Shown one piece after another: positions 7,949-15,834 of a stretch of 21,569 nucleotides of DNA (position 1 is the stretch's first letter; every line of letters begins with the position of its first letter). The notes under the pieces are model-generated. The model made no database searches, was not told where the DNA came from, and worked only from the letters and a program-made list of their open reading frames with translations. The translations under genes and the position numbers were made by a program. Source of the stretch: RGIG8597 sp050872545 (GTDB lineage Bacteria; Spirochaetota; GWE2-31-10); contig JBNMHA010000040.1 in NCBI GenBank assembly GCA_050872545.1, positions 1 to 21,569 of the forward strand. The letters run 5' to 3'.

Positions 7949-9070
7949 ATGTCAGACAGAATAAGTGTTCTCATTATCGATGATTCGGCTATTATGCGCA
8001 GGCTGATTTCAAAGATGTTGTCAGTTCATCCGGCAATTGAAATTGTCGGCACTGCACTGAACGGTCGTTTTGGCTTGGAAAAAATGGAATTGCTGAAACC
8101 TAAGTTGATAATTTTAGATTTGGAAATGCCTGAAATGAACGGCATAGAATTTCTGAAAGAAAAACGTCGCCGTCAAAACAATACGCCGGTAATTGTGCTT
8201 TCTGCTGTTGCCACAAAAGGCGCAAAGATTACAATGGAAGCTTTATCACTGGGCGCATCGGATTTTATATTAAAGCCGTCCGGTGAAGATATGAATACAG
8301 TTCAGCGAAATTTGATTGAAATGGTTTTGAGCTTTTTCCAAGATGCGCCTAAAGTAAATTGGGAAGCCCTTCCGTCAGCTTCGGAAACATCAAAACCGGC
8401 AGATAATAATATTGTAAAAACTATACCTAAAACGATTGTGGAAGACCCGGAAGAATTCTTGCAGCCGATTTCAAAAATTCCGGAAATAAAAATATTGGTT
8501 ATCGGTATTTCTACCGGAGGACCTAATGCTTTGCGCGATATATTGCCGAAATTCCCGGCTGATTTTCCGGTTCCTATAGTAATCGTTCAGCACATGCCTG
8601 CCGGTTTTACAAAAGAATTTGCTGAGAGTCTCAATAAAATTTGTCCACTGCAAGTAAAGGAAGCTGCTGATAATGACGTGGTAAAAGTCGGCAGAATTCT
8701 AATAGCACAAGGTGGAAAGCACCTGAAATTTGAAAAGAAATCACTGGCTTCCGTAGTGCGGATAGTCGATGGAGAACCGGTAAGCGGTCATAAACCGTCT
8801 GTTGATGTAATGTTCGGTTCTGCAGCGGAAGTTTACGGTTCCAACTGTTTGGCTTGTATAATGACAGGAATGGGACGTGACGGAGCTGAAAATATTGGTA
8901 AGATAATGAATAAAGGTGGCATTACAATGGGGCAGGATAAAAATTCATCTATTGTTTACGGAATGCCTCATGTTGCGCTGAAGCTTAAACATCTACAGAT
9001 AGTTCGTCCTTTAGACAGAATCGCAGAAACAGCAATAAGTATTGTCACTAAACGAACTGTAATAGAATAA
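7949..9070 (+). CDS. cheB: Chemotaxis response regulator protein-glutamate methylesterase CheB
   Basis: A 373-aa two-domain protein that removes methyl groups from chemoreceptors when phosphorylated by CheA. The receiver domain (about 1-125) has acidic D11-D12, phosphoacceptor D57 in ILDLEMPEMNG and K109 in LKPSG. A Pro/Ser/Thr-rich linker of about 50 residues (132-180) follows, somewhat long for the family. The methylesterase domain holds the triad S188 (GISTGGP), H215 (QHMP) and D311 (GMGRDG). All catalytic residues are present. AGGA lies 9 nt before the ATG. The gene ends 35 nt before a strong hairpin terminator. Confidence 0.96.
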   Translation: MSDRISVLIIDDSAIMRRLISKMLSVHPAIEIVGTALNGRFGLEKMELLKPKLIILDLEMPEMNGIEFLKEKRRRQNNTPVIVLSAVATKGAKITMEALSLGASDFILKPSGEDMNTVQRNLIEMVLSFFQDAPKVNWEALPSASETSKPADNNIVKTIPKTIVEDPEEFLQPISKIPEIKILVIGISTGGPNALRDILPKFPADFPVPIVIVQHMPAGFTKEFAESLNKICPLQVKEAADNDVVKVGRILIAQGGKHLKFEKKSLASVVRIVDGEPVSGHKPSVDVMFGSAAEVYGSNCLACIMTGMGRDGAENIGKIMNKGGITMGQDKNSSIVYGMPHVALKLKHLQIVRPLDRIAETAISIVTKRTVIE

Positions 9071-9105
9071 AAATTTTTAGTAATAGCCGATTTATGTTAA
9101 ACCGA

Positions 9106-9135
9106 AAAAATGCGGAGTTAAAACTCCGCATTTTT
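9106..9135. terminator. Bidirectional terminator shared by cheB and asnS
   Basis: A 12-bp perfect stem (9106-9117 with 9124-9135; core TGCGGAG/CTCCGCA) with a 6-nt loop. The T-run of the right arm serves cheB, and the A-run of the left arm reads as T-run for the minus-strand asnS. The right arm and loop coincide with the stop codon and last codons of asnS, so that part of the coding sequence doubles as terminator. Confidence 0.85.
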
Positions 9136-10515
9136 AAATGTTCGAGGAAACGGAATTACATCTCTGATATTCTGCATTCCTGTAAGCAACAATATTAAAC
9201 GTTCAAATCCCAATCCAAAACCTGCATGTGGTACCGTTCCGTATTTGCGCAGTTCCAAGTACCAAGAATAATCTTTTTCATCCAAATTCAGTTCTTTAAT
9301 TCGCTGAAGCAGAACATTATAATTTTCCTCACGTTCACTTCCGCCTATAATTTCGCCTATTCCCGGAACAAGAATGTCCATCGCACGTACTGTTTTTTTA
9401 TCATCATTCAGTTTCATATAAAACGCTTTGATTTCTTTCGGATAACCGGTAACGGTTACAGGGCATTTGTAGATATTTTCGGTCAGATAACGTTCATGCT
9501 CGGACTGCAAATCACTTCCCCATTTTATAGGAAATTCAAACTTTACACCTGATTTTACTGCTTTTTCAAGTTCATCAATTGCTTGCGTATACGTAATTCT
9601 GGCGAAAGGTCGTTCACAAATTTGCTGAAGTCTTTCCAAAAGACCTTTGTCTATCCATTGATTCAAAAAGTTTAAATCATCAGAACAATTATTCATCACA
9701 TCGGATATTACATATTTCAAAAATGACTCTGCAACATCCATATCGCCGTCAATATCACAAAAAGCCATTTCCGGTTCAATCATCCAAAATTCCGCAAGAT
9801 GACGTGTAGTATTGGAATGTTCCGCTCTGAATGTAGGTCCGAAAGTATAACAATTACCAAGTGCCGTTGCGTAAATTTCAGCCTCAAGCTGCCCACTTAC
9901 AGTAAGGCTTGTTTTTTTCCCAAAAAAATCTTTGCTGTAATCAACTTTGCCGTTTTCAATCGGAACATTTTCCAGCGGCAGCGTTGTTACCTGAAACATT
10001 TGCCCGGCACCTTCACAGTCGCTTGTACTGATTAGCGGCGTATGAACATAGTAAAAGCCATTGTTCTGGAAAAATTGATGAATTGCAAATGAAGCTCTGC
10101 TTCTGATTCTCATTACAGCGGCAATTGTGTTGGTTCGCGGGCGAAGATGTCCGATTTCCCGTAAATATTCGAGCGAATGACGTTTCTTTTGAAGCGGATA
10201 ACTTGCGCCGTCAGCTTCTCCGAACAGTACGACATTGTCAATTGTCGTATGCAATTCCAGTGGCTGCTTTCCTTGTGACGGTTCGAGAGTTCCGCAGATT
10301 TGCACGCTTGCACCGGTATTCAGAGGGCGCAGTCGGCTGTCATTTTCACTATGGTCAACAATTACTTGCAGATTATTAACAGCGGAACCGTCATTTATTT
10401 CCAAAAAAGTAAAAGTTTTAGATTCTCGCTTTGTGCGAACCCAGCCGTATACCGTGATTTTCTGATGTTCGGCATTCATCAGCAAAATTTGTTTGATTCT
10501 GTTTTGGTTGTACAT
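9118..10515 (-). CDS. asnS: Asparaginyl-tRNA synthetase
   Basis: A 465-aa class II synthetase that charges tRNA-Asn with asparagine. An OB-fold anticodon-binding domain covers about 20-105 (VYGWVRTKRESK). The catalytic core has the family stretch LTVSGQLEAE (204-213), motif 2 from FRAE (229-232) to RHLAEFWMIEPEM (238-250) and motif 3 near GFGLGFERL close to the C-terminus. The SGQL stretch and overall length favour AsnRS over AspRS and over archaeal AspRS/AsnRS forms. The ATG at 10515 was chosen: AGGGA lies 8 nt upstream and the length then matches E. coli AsnS (466). The longer frame from 10563 would overlap the upstream gene's coding end. Direct tRNA-Asn charging is thus likely here, although the window cannot show whether GatCAB is also present. 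Confidence 0.95.
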   Translation of the reverse strand: MYNQNRIKQILLMNAEHQKITVYGWVRTKRESKTFTFLEINDGSAVNNLQVIVDHSENDSRLRPLNTGASVQICGTLEPSQGKQPLELHTTIDNVVLFGEADGASYPLQKKRHSLEYLREIGHLRPRTNTIAAVMRIRSRASFAIHQFFQNNGFYYVHTPLISTSDCEGAGQMFQVTTLPLENVPIENGKVDYSKDFFGKKTSLTVSGQLEAEIYATALGNCYTFGPTFRAEHSNTTRHLAEFWMIEPEMAFCDIDGDMDVAESFLKYVISDVMNNCSDDLNFLNQWIDKGLLERLQQICERPFARITYTQAIDELEKAVKSGVKFEFPIKWGSDLQSEHERYLTENIYKCPVTVTGYPKEIKAFYMKLNDDKKTVRAMDILVPGIGEIIGGSEREENYNVLLQRIKELNLDEKDYSWYLELRKYGTVPHAGFGLGFERLILLLTGMQNIRDVIPFPRTFKNAEF

Positions 10516-10538
10516 GATAATTTTCCCTAAAATAAAAA

Positions 10539-11132
10539 TTAATTCGTAATTTTGTTTCTGCACTGTTCGACTAAATCATTTGCCTTTTTATTTGCAATGC
10601 TGTAAGAATTGCGCAGAAAATAATTCATTTCATCCAGTAAAGCAATGTCTTTAACATAAGGCAGATTAATTTCAATATTAACACACGCTGCCTGAAGTGC
10701 CGCAGCCGCAAACGATGCAGCACATGAAATATCACTGATTAAAAATTTACTGCATACGGGCAGCAATTCTTCCAGCTTTGAAATCAATAATACTGTGGCT
10801 TTCCCTGTTGCCAAAGGAACAGCGGCACATTCGGCGGCAGTGCGGTTTACTTCGTCTGTGCGAAAACTTTTCTGCTCGTCAGTATCTTTCGGCAATTTTC
10901 TGGCTTTCTGCCATTCAATAAAAGTTCGCTGGTCTTCTTCGCAAAAATGCAGACCGTCAAGGCGAATATTTTCCAAGAATTTTTGTATTTCATCATAATT
11001 TTCAGGTTTCGAGAACACCATCGCTTTTTGTGCACAGGCAGCTGCTAATGATAATGTAAGTCCTCCGGCTGCTCCGCCGCCCGGTGCCGGTTTATCCGAA
11101 CCTAAGTTTTTTGAAAACTCTGCTAAATCCAT
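10539..11132 (-). CDS. fchA: Formiminotransferase-cyclodeaminase C-terminal-like protein (methenyl-THF cyclohydrolase FchA type)
   Basis: A 197-aa mostly helical protein matching the stand-alone cyclodeaminase/cyclohydrolase family. Diagnostic features are the folate-binding Gly-rich motif PAPGGGAAGG at 15-24, the acidic EEDQRTF near 65-71 with a following LPK, and SDISCAASFAAAALQAA near 133-149 leading to NIEINLPYVKD. Clostridial FchA, of similar size, converts 5,10-methenyl-THF to 10-formyl-THF. The fused FTCD enzyme of histidine breakdown instead has an additional N-terminal transferase domain, absent here. Which of the two reactions it catalyses cannot be told from sequence. It lies 23 nt before asnS and 10 nt after the response regulator, on one probable transcript. 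AGGA precedes the ATG. Confidence 0.8.
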   Translation of the reverse strand: MDLAEFSKNLGSDKPAPGGGAAGGLTLSLAAACAQKAMVFSKPENYDEIQKFLENIRLDGLHFCEEDQRTFIEWQKARKLPKDTDEQKSFRTDEVNRTAAECAAVPLATGKATVLLISKLEELLPVCSKFLISDISCAASFAAAALQAACVNIEINLPYVKDIALLDEMNYFLRNSYSIANKKANDLVEQCRNKITN

Positions 11133-11142
11133 TTTTTATTTC

Positions 11143-12396
11143 CTAATTAATACCAAGAATTTCTTTTGCAGTATCTAAAATCACATTCATGTGAAGAGGT
11201 TTTGTAAGAAAATGCGAAACGCCGTATTCCTTGACGCGCGCAATAACTTCTTTTTGTGACAATGCAGTAATTACAACAATAGGAATTTTTATTTTATTCT
11301 TTCGCAAATATTGAATCACTTGAATTCCGTTGATTTCAGGCATCATCAGGTCAAGAAAAATTATATCGGGGCGAACACTCTGCAATTCCTTTATAAATGC
11401 AATCGGATTTTCATAAGCGTTTATTTTCCAGCCGTCACTTTCAAAAACTGTTTCCAAATATTCCAAAATCGGCAGATCATCATCGATAATAGCCACAGAA
11501 TACTGCGACTTCATCGGGTTATCTTCACTGGCAAAATGCAAATCCATCGGAAGCGGAACTGAAATCTTTTCATTTGCCGATGTAAGAAGCATTGTATTTA
11601 TCTCATCAACTTCTGATTCATGCGCAAAAACATTTATTTTTCCAAAACTGCTTATAGCATCCGAAAGATTTTCTACAATTGTAATGTCATTGAATTTTTT
11701 GCTTGCGGCTACAATTTTCGCTATGGGAGAATTTTGCGGTGTTAATATTCTAATTGTGGATATTACAGCGGCAGTTTCATCGGTAATTGATGTAATAAGC
11801 TGCTCAAGTTTCGTACTCAGATTCGGAGAATTGGTAATATTTGAACAAATAATCAAAACCTTTGTCAGAATTTTTCCGTATTGTTCTGCCATATTGCGAA
11901 TTTTATAAGTCAGCACGTCAATTTTTTCGGCATTCAGCCCATCGGAAATTTCCACAAACAGAATATCTTCATTAATATGAGCGTCCATCATGCTTTTTGT
12001 ACGGTCAAAATCTATGCGGCAATTGAGAAGTTTGCAGATATTTCTGAACAGTAAATCAACTTTAATCGGCTTGAGCAAAATAGAAGAAACTCTTAATTCG
12101 GCAAGTTTCTTTTCCGTTTCTACGTTTCTCTCTTTTTCCATTATTATTACAGGAATATCGATTGTGGATTTATATTCATTTTTTTCACGTATCAAAGTAG
12201 AAATATCAATTCGCTCCAAATTACTGTCAGCTATAATCAAATCCGGATTTTCATTCTTTATTTTAAGCGAACCTTCAAATCCGTCTTTGCAGCAGATAAC
12301 TTCAATTCCGGCTTTATTCAGTCTTTCTTTCAAATACAATTTAAGGATTTCATCATTATCAATAAGTACAATTTTATTTTTCAATGTCAGTCCCAT
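11143..12396 (-). CDS. Response regulator with two receiver domains around an unidentified middle domain
   Basis: A 417-aa cytoplasmic signalling protein. The first receiver (about 7-122) has D13 and D15, a phosphoacceptor candidate D57 in IIADSNLE, and K109 in LLKP; the segment after D57 lacks the usual MPxMxG. A middle region (about 140-290) of alternating strands and helices follows. The second receiver (298-415) is canonical: D305-D307, phosphoacceptor D349 in FLDLMMPEINGI, T378 in VITALS, K399 in LTKP. There is no DNA-binding, GGDEF, HD-GYP or kinase output domain. The middle part has a STAS-like rhythm (hydrophobic strand, helix, VLIICSNI strand), which is only an impression. The start has a weak ribosome site (GGCGG, 6 nt). 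It heads the minus-strand row with fchA and asnS. Confidence 0.85.
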   Translation of the reverse strand: MGLTLKNKIVLIDNDEILKLYLKERLNKAGIEVICCKDGFEGSLKIKNENPDLIIADSNLERIDISTLIREKNEYKSTIDIPVIIMEKERNVETEKKLAELRVSSILLKPIKVDLLFRNICKLLNCRIDFDRTKSMMDAHINEDILFVEISDGLNAEKIDVLTYKIRNMAEQYGKILTKVLIICSNITNSPNLSTKLEQLITSITDETAAVISTIRILTPQNSPIAKIVAASKKFNDITIVENLSDAISSFGKINVFAHESEVDEINTMLLTSANEKISVPLPMDLHFASEDNPMKSQYSVAIIDDDLPILEYLETVFESDGWKINAYENPIAFIKELQSVRPDIIFLDLMMPEINGIQVIQYLRKNKIKIPIVVITALSQKEVIARVKEYGVSHFLTKPLHMNVILDTAKEILGIN

Positions 12397-12535
12397 AGAA
12401 AACCGCCTGTTTCTTATTTTTATATAACCGGTTTCGGTTACGGAATCATGTATAATACCAAAAGATTTCTTTTATAAAAATATTTTTTGTGCTAATTTGA
12501 AGAATGTTTGTTACTTTTTTTGGTCGGGAAGTAAA
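12397..12535. promoter_or_regulatory. Divergent promoter region with TATAAT and a CGGTT(T/A) repeat
   Basis: This 139-nt gap separates the response regulator (minus) from the glycosyltransferase operon (plus). On the plus strand TATAAT stands at 12451-12456, preceded by TG, with no good -35; transcripts would begin about 70 nt before the ATG. Just upstream are an 8-bp palindrome AACCGGTT (12426-12433) and three hexamers CGGTTT, CGGTTA, CGGAAT in tandem (12429-12446), which could be an operator. The RNA downstream to 12535 shows no clear riboswitch fold. Confidence 0.35.
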
Positions 12536-14962
12536 ATGAAAATAAATATCGGTTACATTGTTTCAACATTACGGCGCAGCGGTCCGGTAATGCAGCTGCT
12601 TAATATCGCAAAATATATTAATCGGGACAATTTTAATCCCATTATAATCACACTTTCACCGGAAGGAAACGATTCAATGCAGGACAATTTTTTTCAGGCT
12701 GGAATTCCAATTATCTCACTGAATTTGTCGCGCCTAGAAGGAATTTTTAATATCAAAAAAAAATTATCAGCAGTAATAGAAGAATATCAGCTGCATTTGC
12801 TGCACACTACAGGTTTGCGTGCCGACGCTGCGGTGCAGAATTTCCCTGATTTACCAAATGTTTGTTCTGTCCGCAATTATCCTTATCATGATTATTGTAT
12901 GAAGTACGGAAAAAACAAGGGCATGTTGATTGCGTTTTATCATATATCAATTCTGCGAAAAAATAAGTACAATGCAGCATGTTCGCATTTCATTCATGAC
13001 CAATTGGAGAAAAAAGGAATCAAGTCATGTGTAATTTCCAATGGTGTAGATACGCAGAAGTTTATTCCGACAGATAGTTATAATGAAAAAATTCTGCTGC
13101 GTCGAAAGCTTAACCTGCCTGATGACGGCTTTATTTGGATAACTACAGGTTCACTTATAGAACGCAAAGACCCGGTTGCATTGGCAGAAGCGTTTATCCG
13201 ATTTGTGAAACTAAACGCTAATTTCGGAGCAAAAGGTGTTACGGCGGAAAAACATTATCTTGTAATTGTCGGCGACGGCATTCTTCGTCCACAGATTGAA
13301 GCATTAAGCAAGCGTAATTCATGTATTATTTACGCCGGAAGTTCCGCTGAAGTACGTGATTATCTGGCTGCTTCCGATGTGTTTGTTTCAGCGTCATTTT
13401 CGGAAGGTCTGCCTAACGGTGTACTGGAAGCTCTTTCTTGCAATCTTCCGGCTGTACTTTCGGATATTCCGCCGCATAGGGAATTGCCCGGAAGCATTTA
13501 TTTCCAAGCCGGCAACGGCAGAGAACTGACTTATGCTCTTGATAAATTTTATAAGGACAAAAACAAATATAAAGGCTGCCGAGAAGTTATTAAGCAACAG
13601 TTTGACTGCCGGGAAGTTTCGCTGCGTTATCAGGAACTTTACTTTAAAAGTTTAGGCAGACCGACAAGCCTTGCAGATGAAACTTTGCAGAATAAAGAAA
13701 AAACACGTGATTCCTATTCAAAAACCGAACGTTCGATTGCGTCACTTTTGTCACGTTGCCCAAAACTAAAAAAAACGCTGAAGAAAAGTTATGTTGCGCT
13801 TAATTACATGCTTTTCCGCAGTAAAAATTCGGCAGAAATTGCAGATGGCTGGCACATTGAAACATGCACGGAAGAAAACTGCTTTTTCGGATATTACGAC
13901 CGCAGTCCGGTGAATGAAGCCAGTCACCTTCTTTACCATAAAATTCTTCCGGAAGGCAATGCAGGTATTTTTGTAGATAATAAAATGCTTGCGGTAACAG
14001 GTGCTTGGAATTTTCAACAGGGAGCACTTGCTTCTTGGCTTGAAGACAATTTTTTCATTTACAATTGTTTTGATTCATTGGCAAAGAATTCTGTGCAGCT
14101 GAATAAAGGGCTTTGCAGCAGAAAAATTAATGCAGTAACAGGTGAAGAACATCATATTCCGTTTCCTGTTTACAGTGCAGTTCCCGGATGTGACATAGGT
14201 TTGTCGCTGAATTTCGACAGAATTACTTATCTTCGCCCGGAATACGGTTACACGGCGCGCAGTGTTTCTCCGGAAAAATTTCCATCATCGGAAAATGACG
14301 GCGTGTTTGCGGTAAATCTTAAAACTGGTGAAACAAAGCTCTTGTTTTCATTTGCCGATTTGTCGCAGGGATTAAGCGGGATTGATAACGCAAAGCAAAA
14401 AATTAATCACATTCAACTTTCACAAGACGGCAAACGTTGCATTTTTCTGTATCGTTGGTTTGATAATTTCGGTGCAAAGCATTCACGCTTGTATTTTGCA
14501 CGCCTTACTGATGGTTATCTTGCACTTTTGGCTGATGAAGGAATGGTTTCGCACTGCAATTTTGTTGATGAAATTCATGTAGGCGGCTGGATGTGCTTAG
14601 GTGGACGCAATGGTTATTACTGCATTGATACGCAAACCGGTTATTATCGCCCGGAAGCTCCCGGTGTTCTGAATGAGGACGGTCATCCTACATTTTGCGG
14701 TCGTTACTTGATTACCGATACATATCCTGATCGCAGCGGAATGATGAAAATTTTAGTTTACGACAGACATGACCGCAAACTTATTGCCGAGAACCGATTA
14801 TTTTCACCGTTGGCTTTCAGGAATGAAAAACGATGTGATTTACATCCGCGCCCGATTGTGAAAAACGGCAGACTTGCTGCTGTATATATTGATTCTACGC
14901 ACAGCGGACAGCGGCAGATATACCGACTTGTGCCGGAGGAAAATTTATTATGCCAAAAGTAA
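12536..14962 (+). CDS. GT4 glycosyltransferase fused to a beta-propeller-like C-terminal domain
   Basis: An 808-aa two-part protein. Residues 1-375 are a GT-B fold, family 4 glycosyltransferase: an N-terminal Rossmann half (INIGYIVSTLRRSGPV, residues 3-18), SNGVD at 168-172, GSLIERKDP at 205-213 and the nucleotide-sugar motif E290-x7-E298 in SEGLPNGVLE. A basic, helical linker (about 376-435) leads to a second half of about 370 residues with repeated strand-turn-strand blades and motifs FGYYDRSP (451-458), HCNFVDE (673-679), DGHPTF (715-720), ITDTYPD (726-732) and DLHPRP (768-773). This resembles TolB/PD40 or oligogalacturonate-lyase-type propellers but I cannot assign an activity. No signal peptide or membrane segment is seen. 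The ATG at 12536 fits GT4 N-termini; a TTG at 12497 would add 13 residues. The donor and acceptor are unknown. Confidence 0.85.
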   Translation: MKINIGYIVSTLRRSGPVMQLLNIAKYINRDNFNPIIITLSPEGNDSMQDNFFQAGIPIISLNLSRLEGIFNIKKKLSAVIEEYQLHLLHTTGLRADAAVQNFPDLPNVCSVRNYPYHDYCMKYGKNKGMLIAFYHISILRKNKYNAACSHFIHDQLEKKGIKSCVISNGVDTQKFIPTDSYNEKILLRRKLNLPDDGFIWITTGSLIERKDPVALAEAFIRFVKLNANFGAKGVTAEKHYLVIVGDGILRPQIEALSKRNSCIIYAGSSAEVRDYLAASDVFVSASFSEGLPNGVLEALSCNLPAVLSDIPPHRELPGSIYFQAGNGRELTYALDKFYKDKNKYKGCREVIKQQFDCREVSLRYQELYFKSLGRPTSLADETLQNKEKTRDSYSKTERSIASLLSRCPKLKKTLKKSYVALNYMLFRSKNSAEIADGWHIETCTEENCFFGYYDRSPVNEASHLLYHKILPEGNAGIFVDNKMLAVTGAWNFQQGALASWLEDNFFIYNCFDSLAKNSVQLNKGLCSRKINAVTGEEHHIPFPVYSAVPGCDIGLSLNFDRITYLRPEYGYTARSVSPEKFPSSENDGVFAVNLKTGETKLLFSFADLSQGLSGIDNAKQKINHIQLSQDGKRCIFLYRWFDNFGAKHSRLYFARLTDGYLALLADEGMVSHCNFVDEIHVGGWMCLGGRNGYYCIDTQTGYYRPEAPGVLNEDGHPTFCGRYLITDTYPDRSGMMKILVYDRHDRKLIAENRLFSPLAFRNEKRCDLHPRPIVKNGRLAAVYIDSTHSGQRQIYRLVPEENLLCQK

Positions 14963-15774
14963 GCATTCTGATGGCATCACATAACGGAGAAAAATTTATT
15001 CGTCAGTCATTGGACAGTATTATTAACCAAACGTTTTCCGATTTTGAATTAATAGTGATAAATGACGCTTCGTCGGACAAAACAGCTGAAATCCTGAAAG
15101 AGTACGCAGAAAAAGATTCACGCATTTACCTTTATTCAAATGAAAAAAATGAAGGACTTACCGTATCATTAAATATTGCATTTAAACATATTTCTGATGA
15201 TTCGCAGTTAATTTGCCGTATGGATGATGACGATATTTGTATGCCGAATCGCTTGGAATTGCAGACAAAATATTTTCTGCTGCATAAAGAAACAGACGTT
15301 GTCGGCAGCAATGCATTTGTTATTGATGATGAAAATCGGATTATAGGCGAACGGAAAGTTCCGGCAGAAAACGATAAGATTAAAGCTGCACTGCCGCGTT
15401 ATAACCCGATGATTCATTCTTCTGTAATGGTGAAGCGTGATGTTCTGGAAAAAGCAGGTGGCTACAATGAAAAATTCAGAACAAGCCAAGACTATGAGTT
15501 ATGGTTCAGACTTGCAGCCGACGGCGTAAAGTTTGCTAATATACCCGAAAACCTTTTAAAGTATCGAGAAACTCGTTCTGCACAGCGGCGAAAATCTATG
15601 AAGTACAGATTTAATGATTTTAAAATTCGCAGGCAGGGCTATAAACTTTTGAAGCTGCCTTTTTACAAATACATTTGGCTTGCCTTGCCGCTGCTGCTAG
15701 GTTGTGTTCCAATGCCGATTTATAATCTGCTAAGGAAGACAGATCCGCGCAGAAATGTTAGAATAAAGACTTAA
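14950..15774 (+). CDS. GT2 family glycosyltransferase
   Basis: A 274-aa GT-A fold, family 2 inverting transferase. The start VSILMASHNG (4-13) and IVINDASSDKT (35-45, D39) bind the nucleotide. The metal-binding DxD-type run is M-D-D-D-D at 91-95. SQDYELWFRL (179-188) supplies the acidic catalytic base region (ED/QDYELW type). A hydrophobic stretch near 238-260 followed by basic residues suggests contact with the inner membrane. The gene begins inside the 3' end of the GT4 fusion gene (13 nt shared, different frame) with GGAGG 10 nt upstream, so the two are translationally linked and probably act on the same glycan. No flippase or polymerase is present in the window, so the product could be a glycolipid, glycoprotein or capsule; this is open. 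Confidence 0.9.
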   Translation: MPKVSILMASHNGEKFIRQSLDSIINQTFSDFELIVINDASSDKTAEILKEYAEKDSRIYLYSNEKNEGLTVSLNIAFKHISDDSQLICRMDDDDICMPNRLELQTKYFLLHKETDVVGSNAFVIDDENRIIGERKVPAENDKIKAALPRYNPMIHSSVMVKRDVLEKAGGYNEKFRTSQDYELWFRLAADGVKFANIPENLLKYRETRSAQRRKSMKYRFNDFKIRRQGYKLLKLPFYKYIWLALPLLLGCVPMPIYNLLRKTDPRRNVRIKT

Positions 15775-15820
15775 AGGATTTTTATATATTAAATTAATTA
15801 TTAAACAAGAAATTCTTTTT

Positions 15821-15826
15821 AGGAGG
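15821..15826 (+). promoter_or_regulatory. Strong ribosome binding site deciding the lipoprotein start
   Basis: AGGAGG lies 8 nt before the ATG at 15835 and so rules out the in-frame TTG at 15829. The preceding 46 nt after the GT2 stop are AT-rich without hairpin, so read-through from the glycosyltransferase genes into the lipoprotein gene is possible. Confidence 0.75.
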
Positions 15827-15834
15827 ATTTGAAA

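Noticed and set aside
10125..10530. Several overlapping plus-strand frames of 76-84 aa opposite asnS
   Set aside because: Three frames are open at once over a conserved synthetase domain, so these are chance frames and not genes.
11990..12427. A 145-aa plus-strand frame opposite the response regulator
   Set aside because: It is antisense to a clear receiver domain and has no ribosome site; the hydrophobic look comes from the complement of Lys/Glu/Asp codons.
12497..12535. TTG start giving the glycosyltransferase a 13-residue extension
   Set aside because: The extension does not match GT4 N-termini, and MKINIGYIVS from the ATG at 12536 is the typical start.
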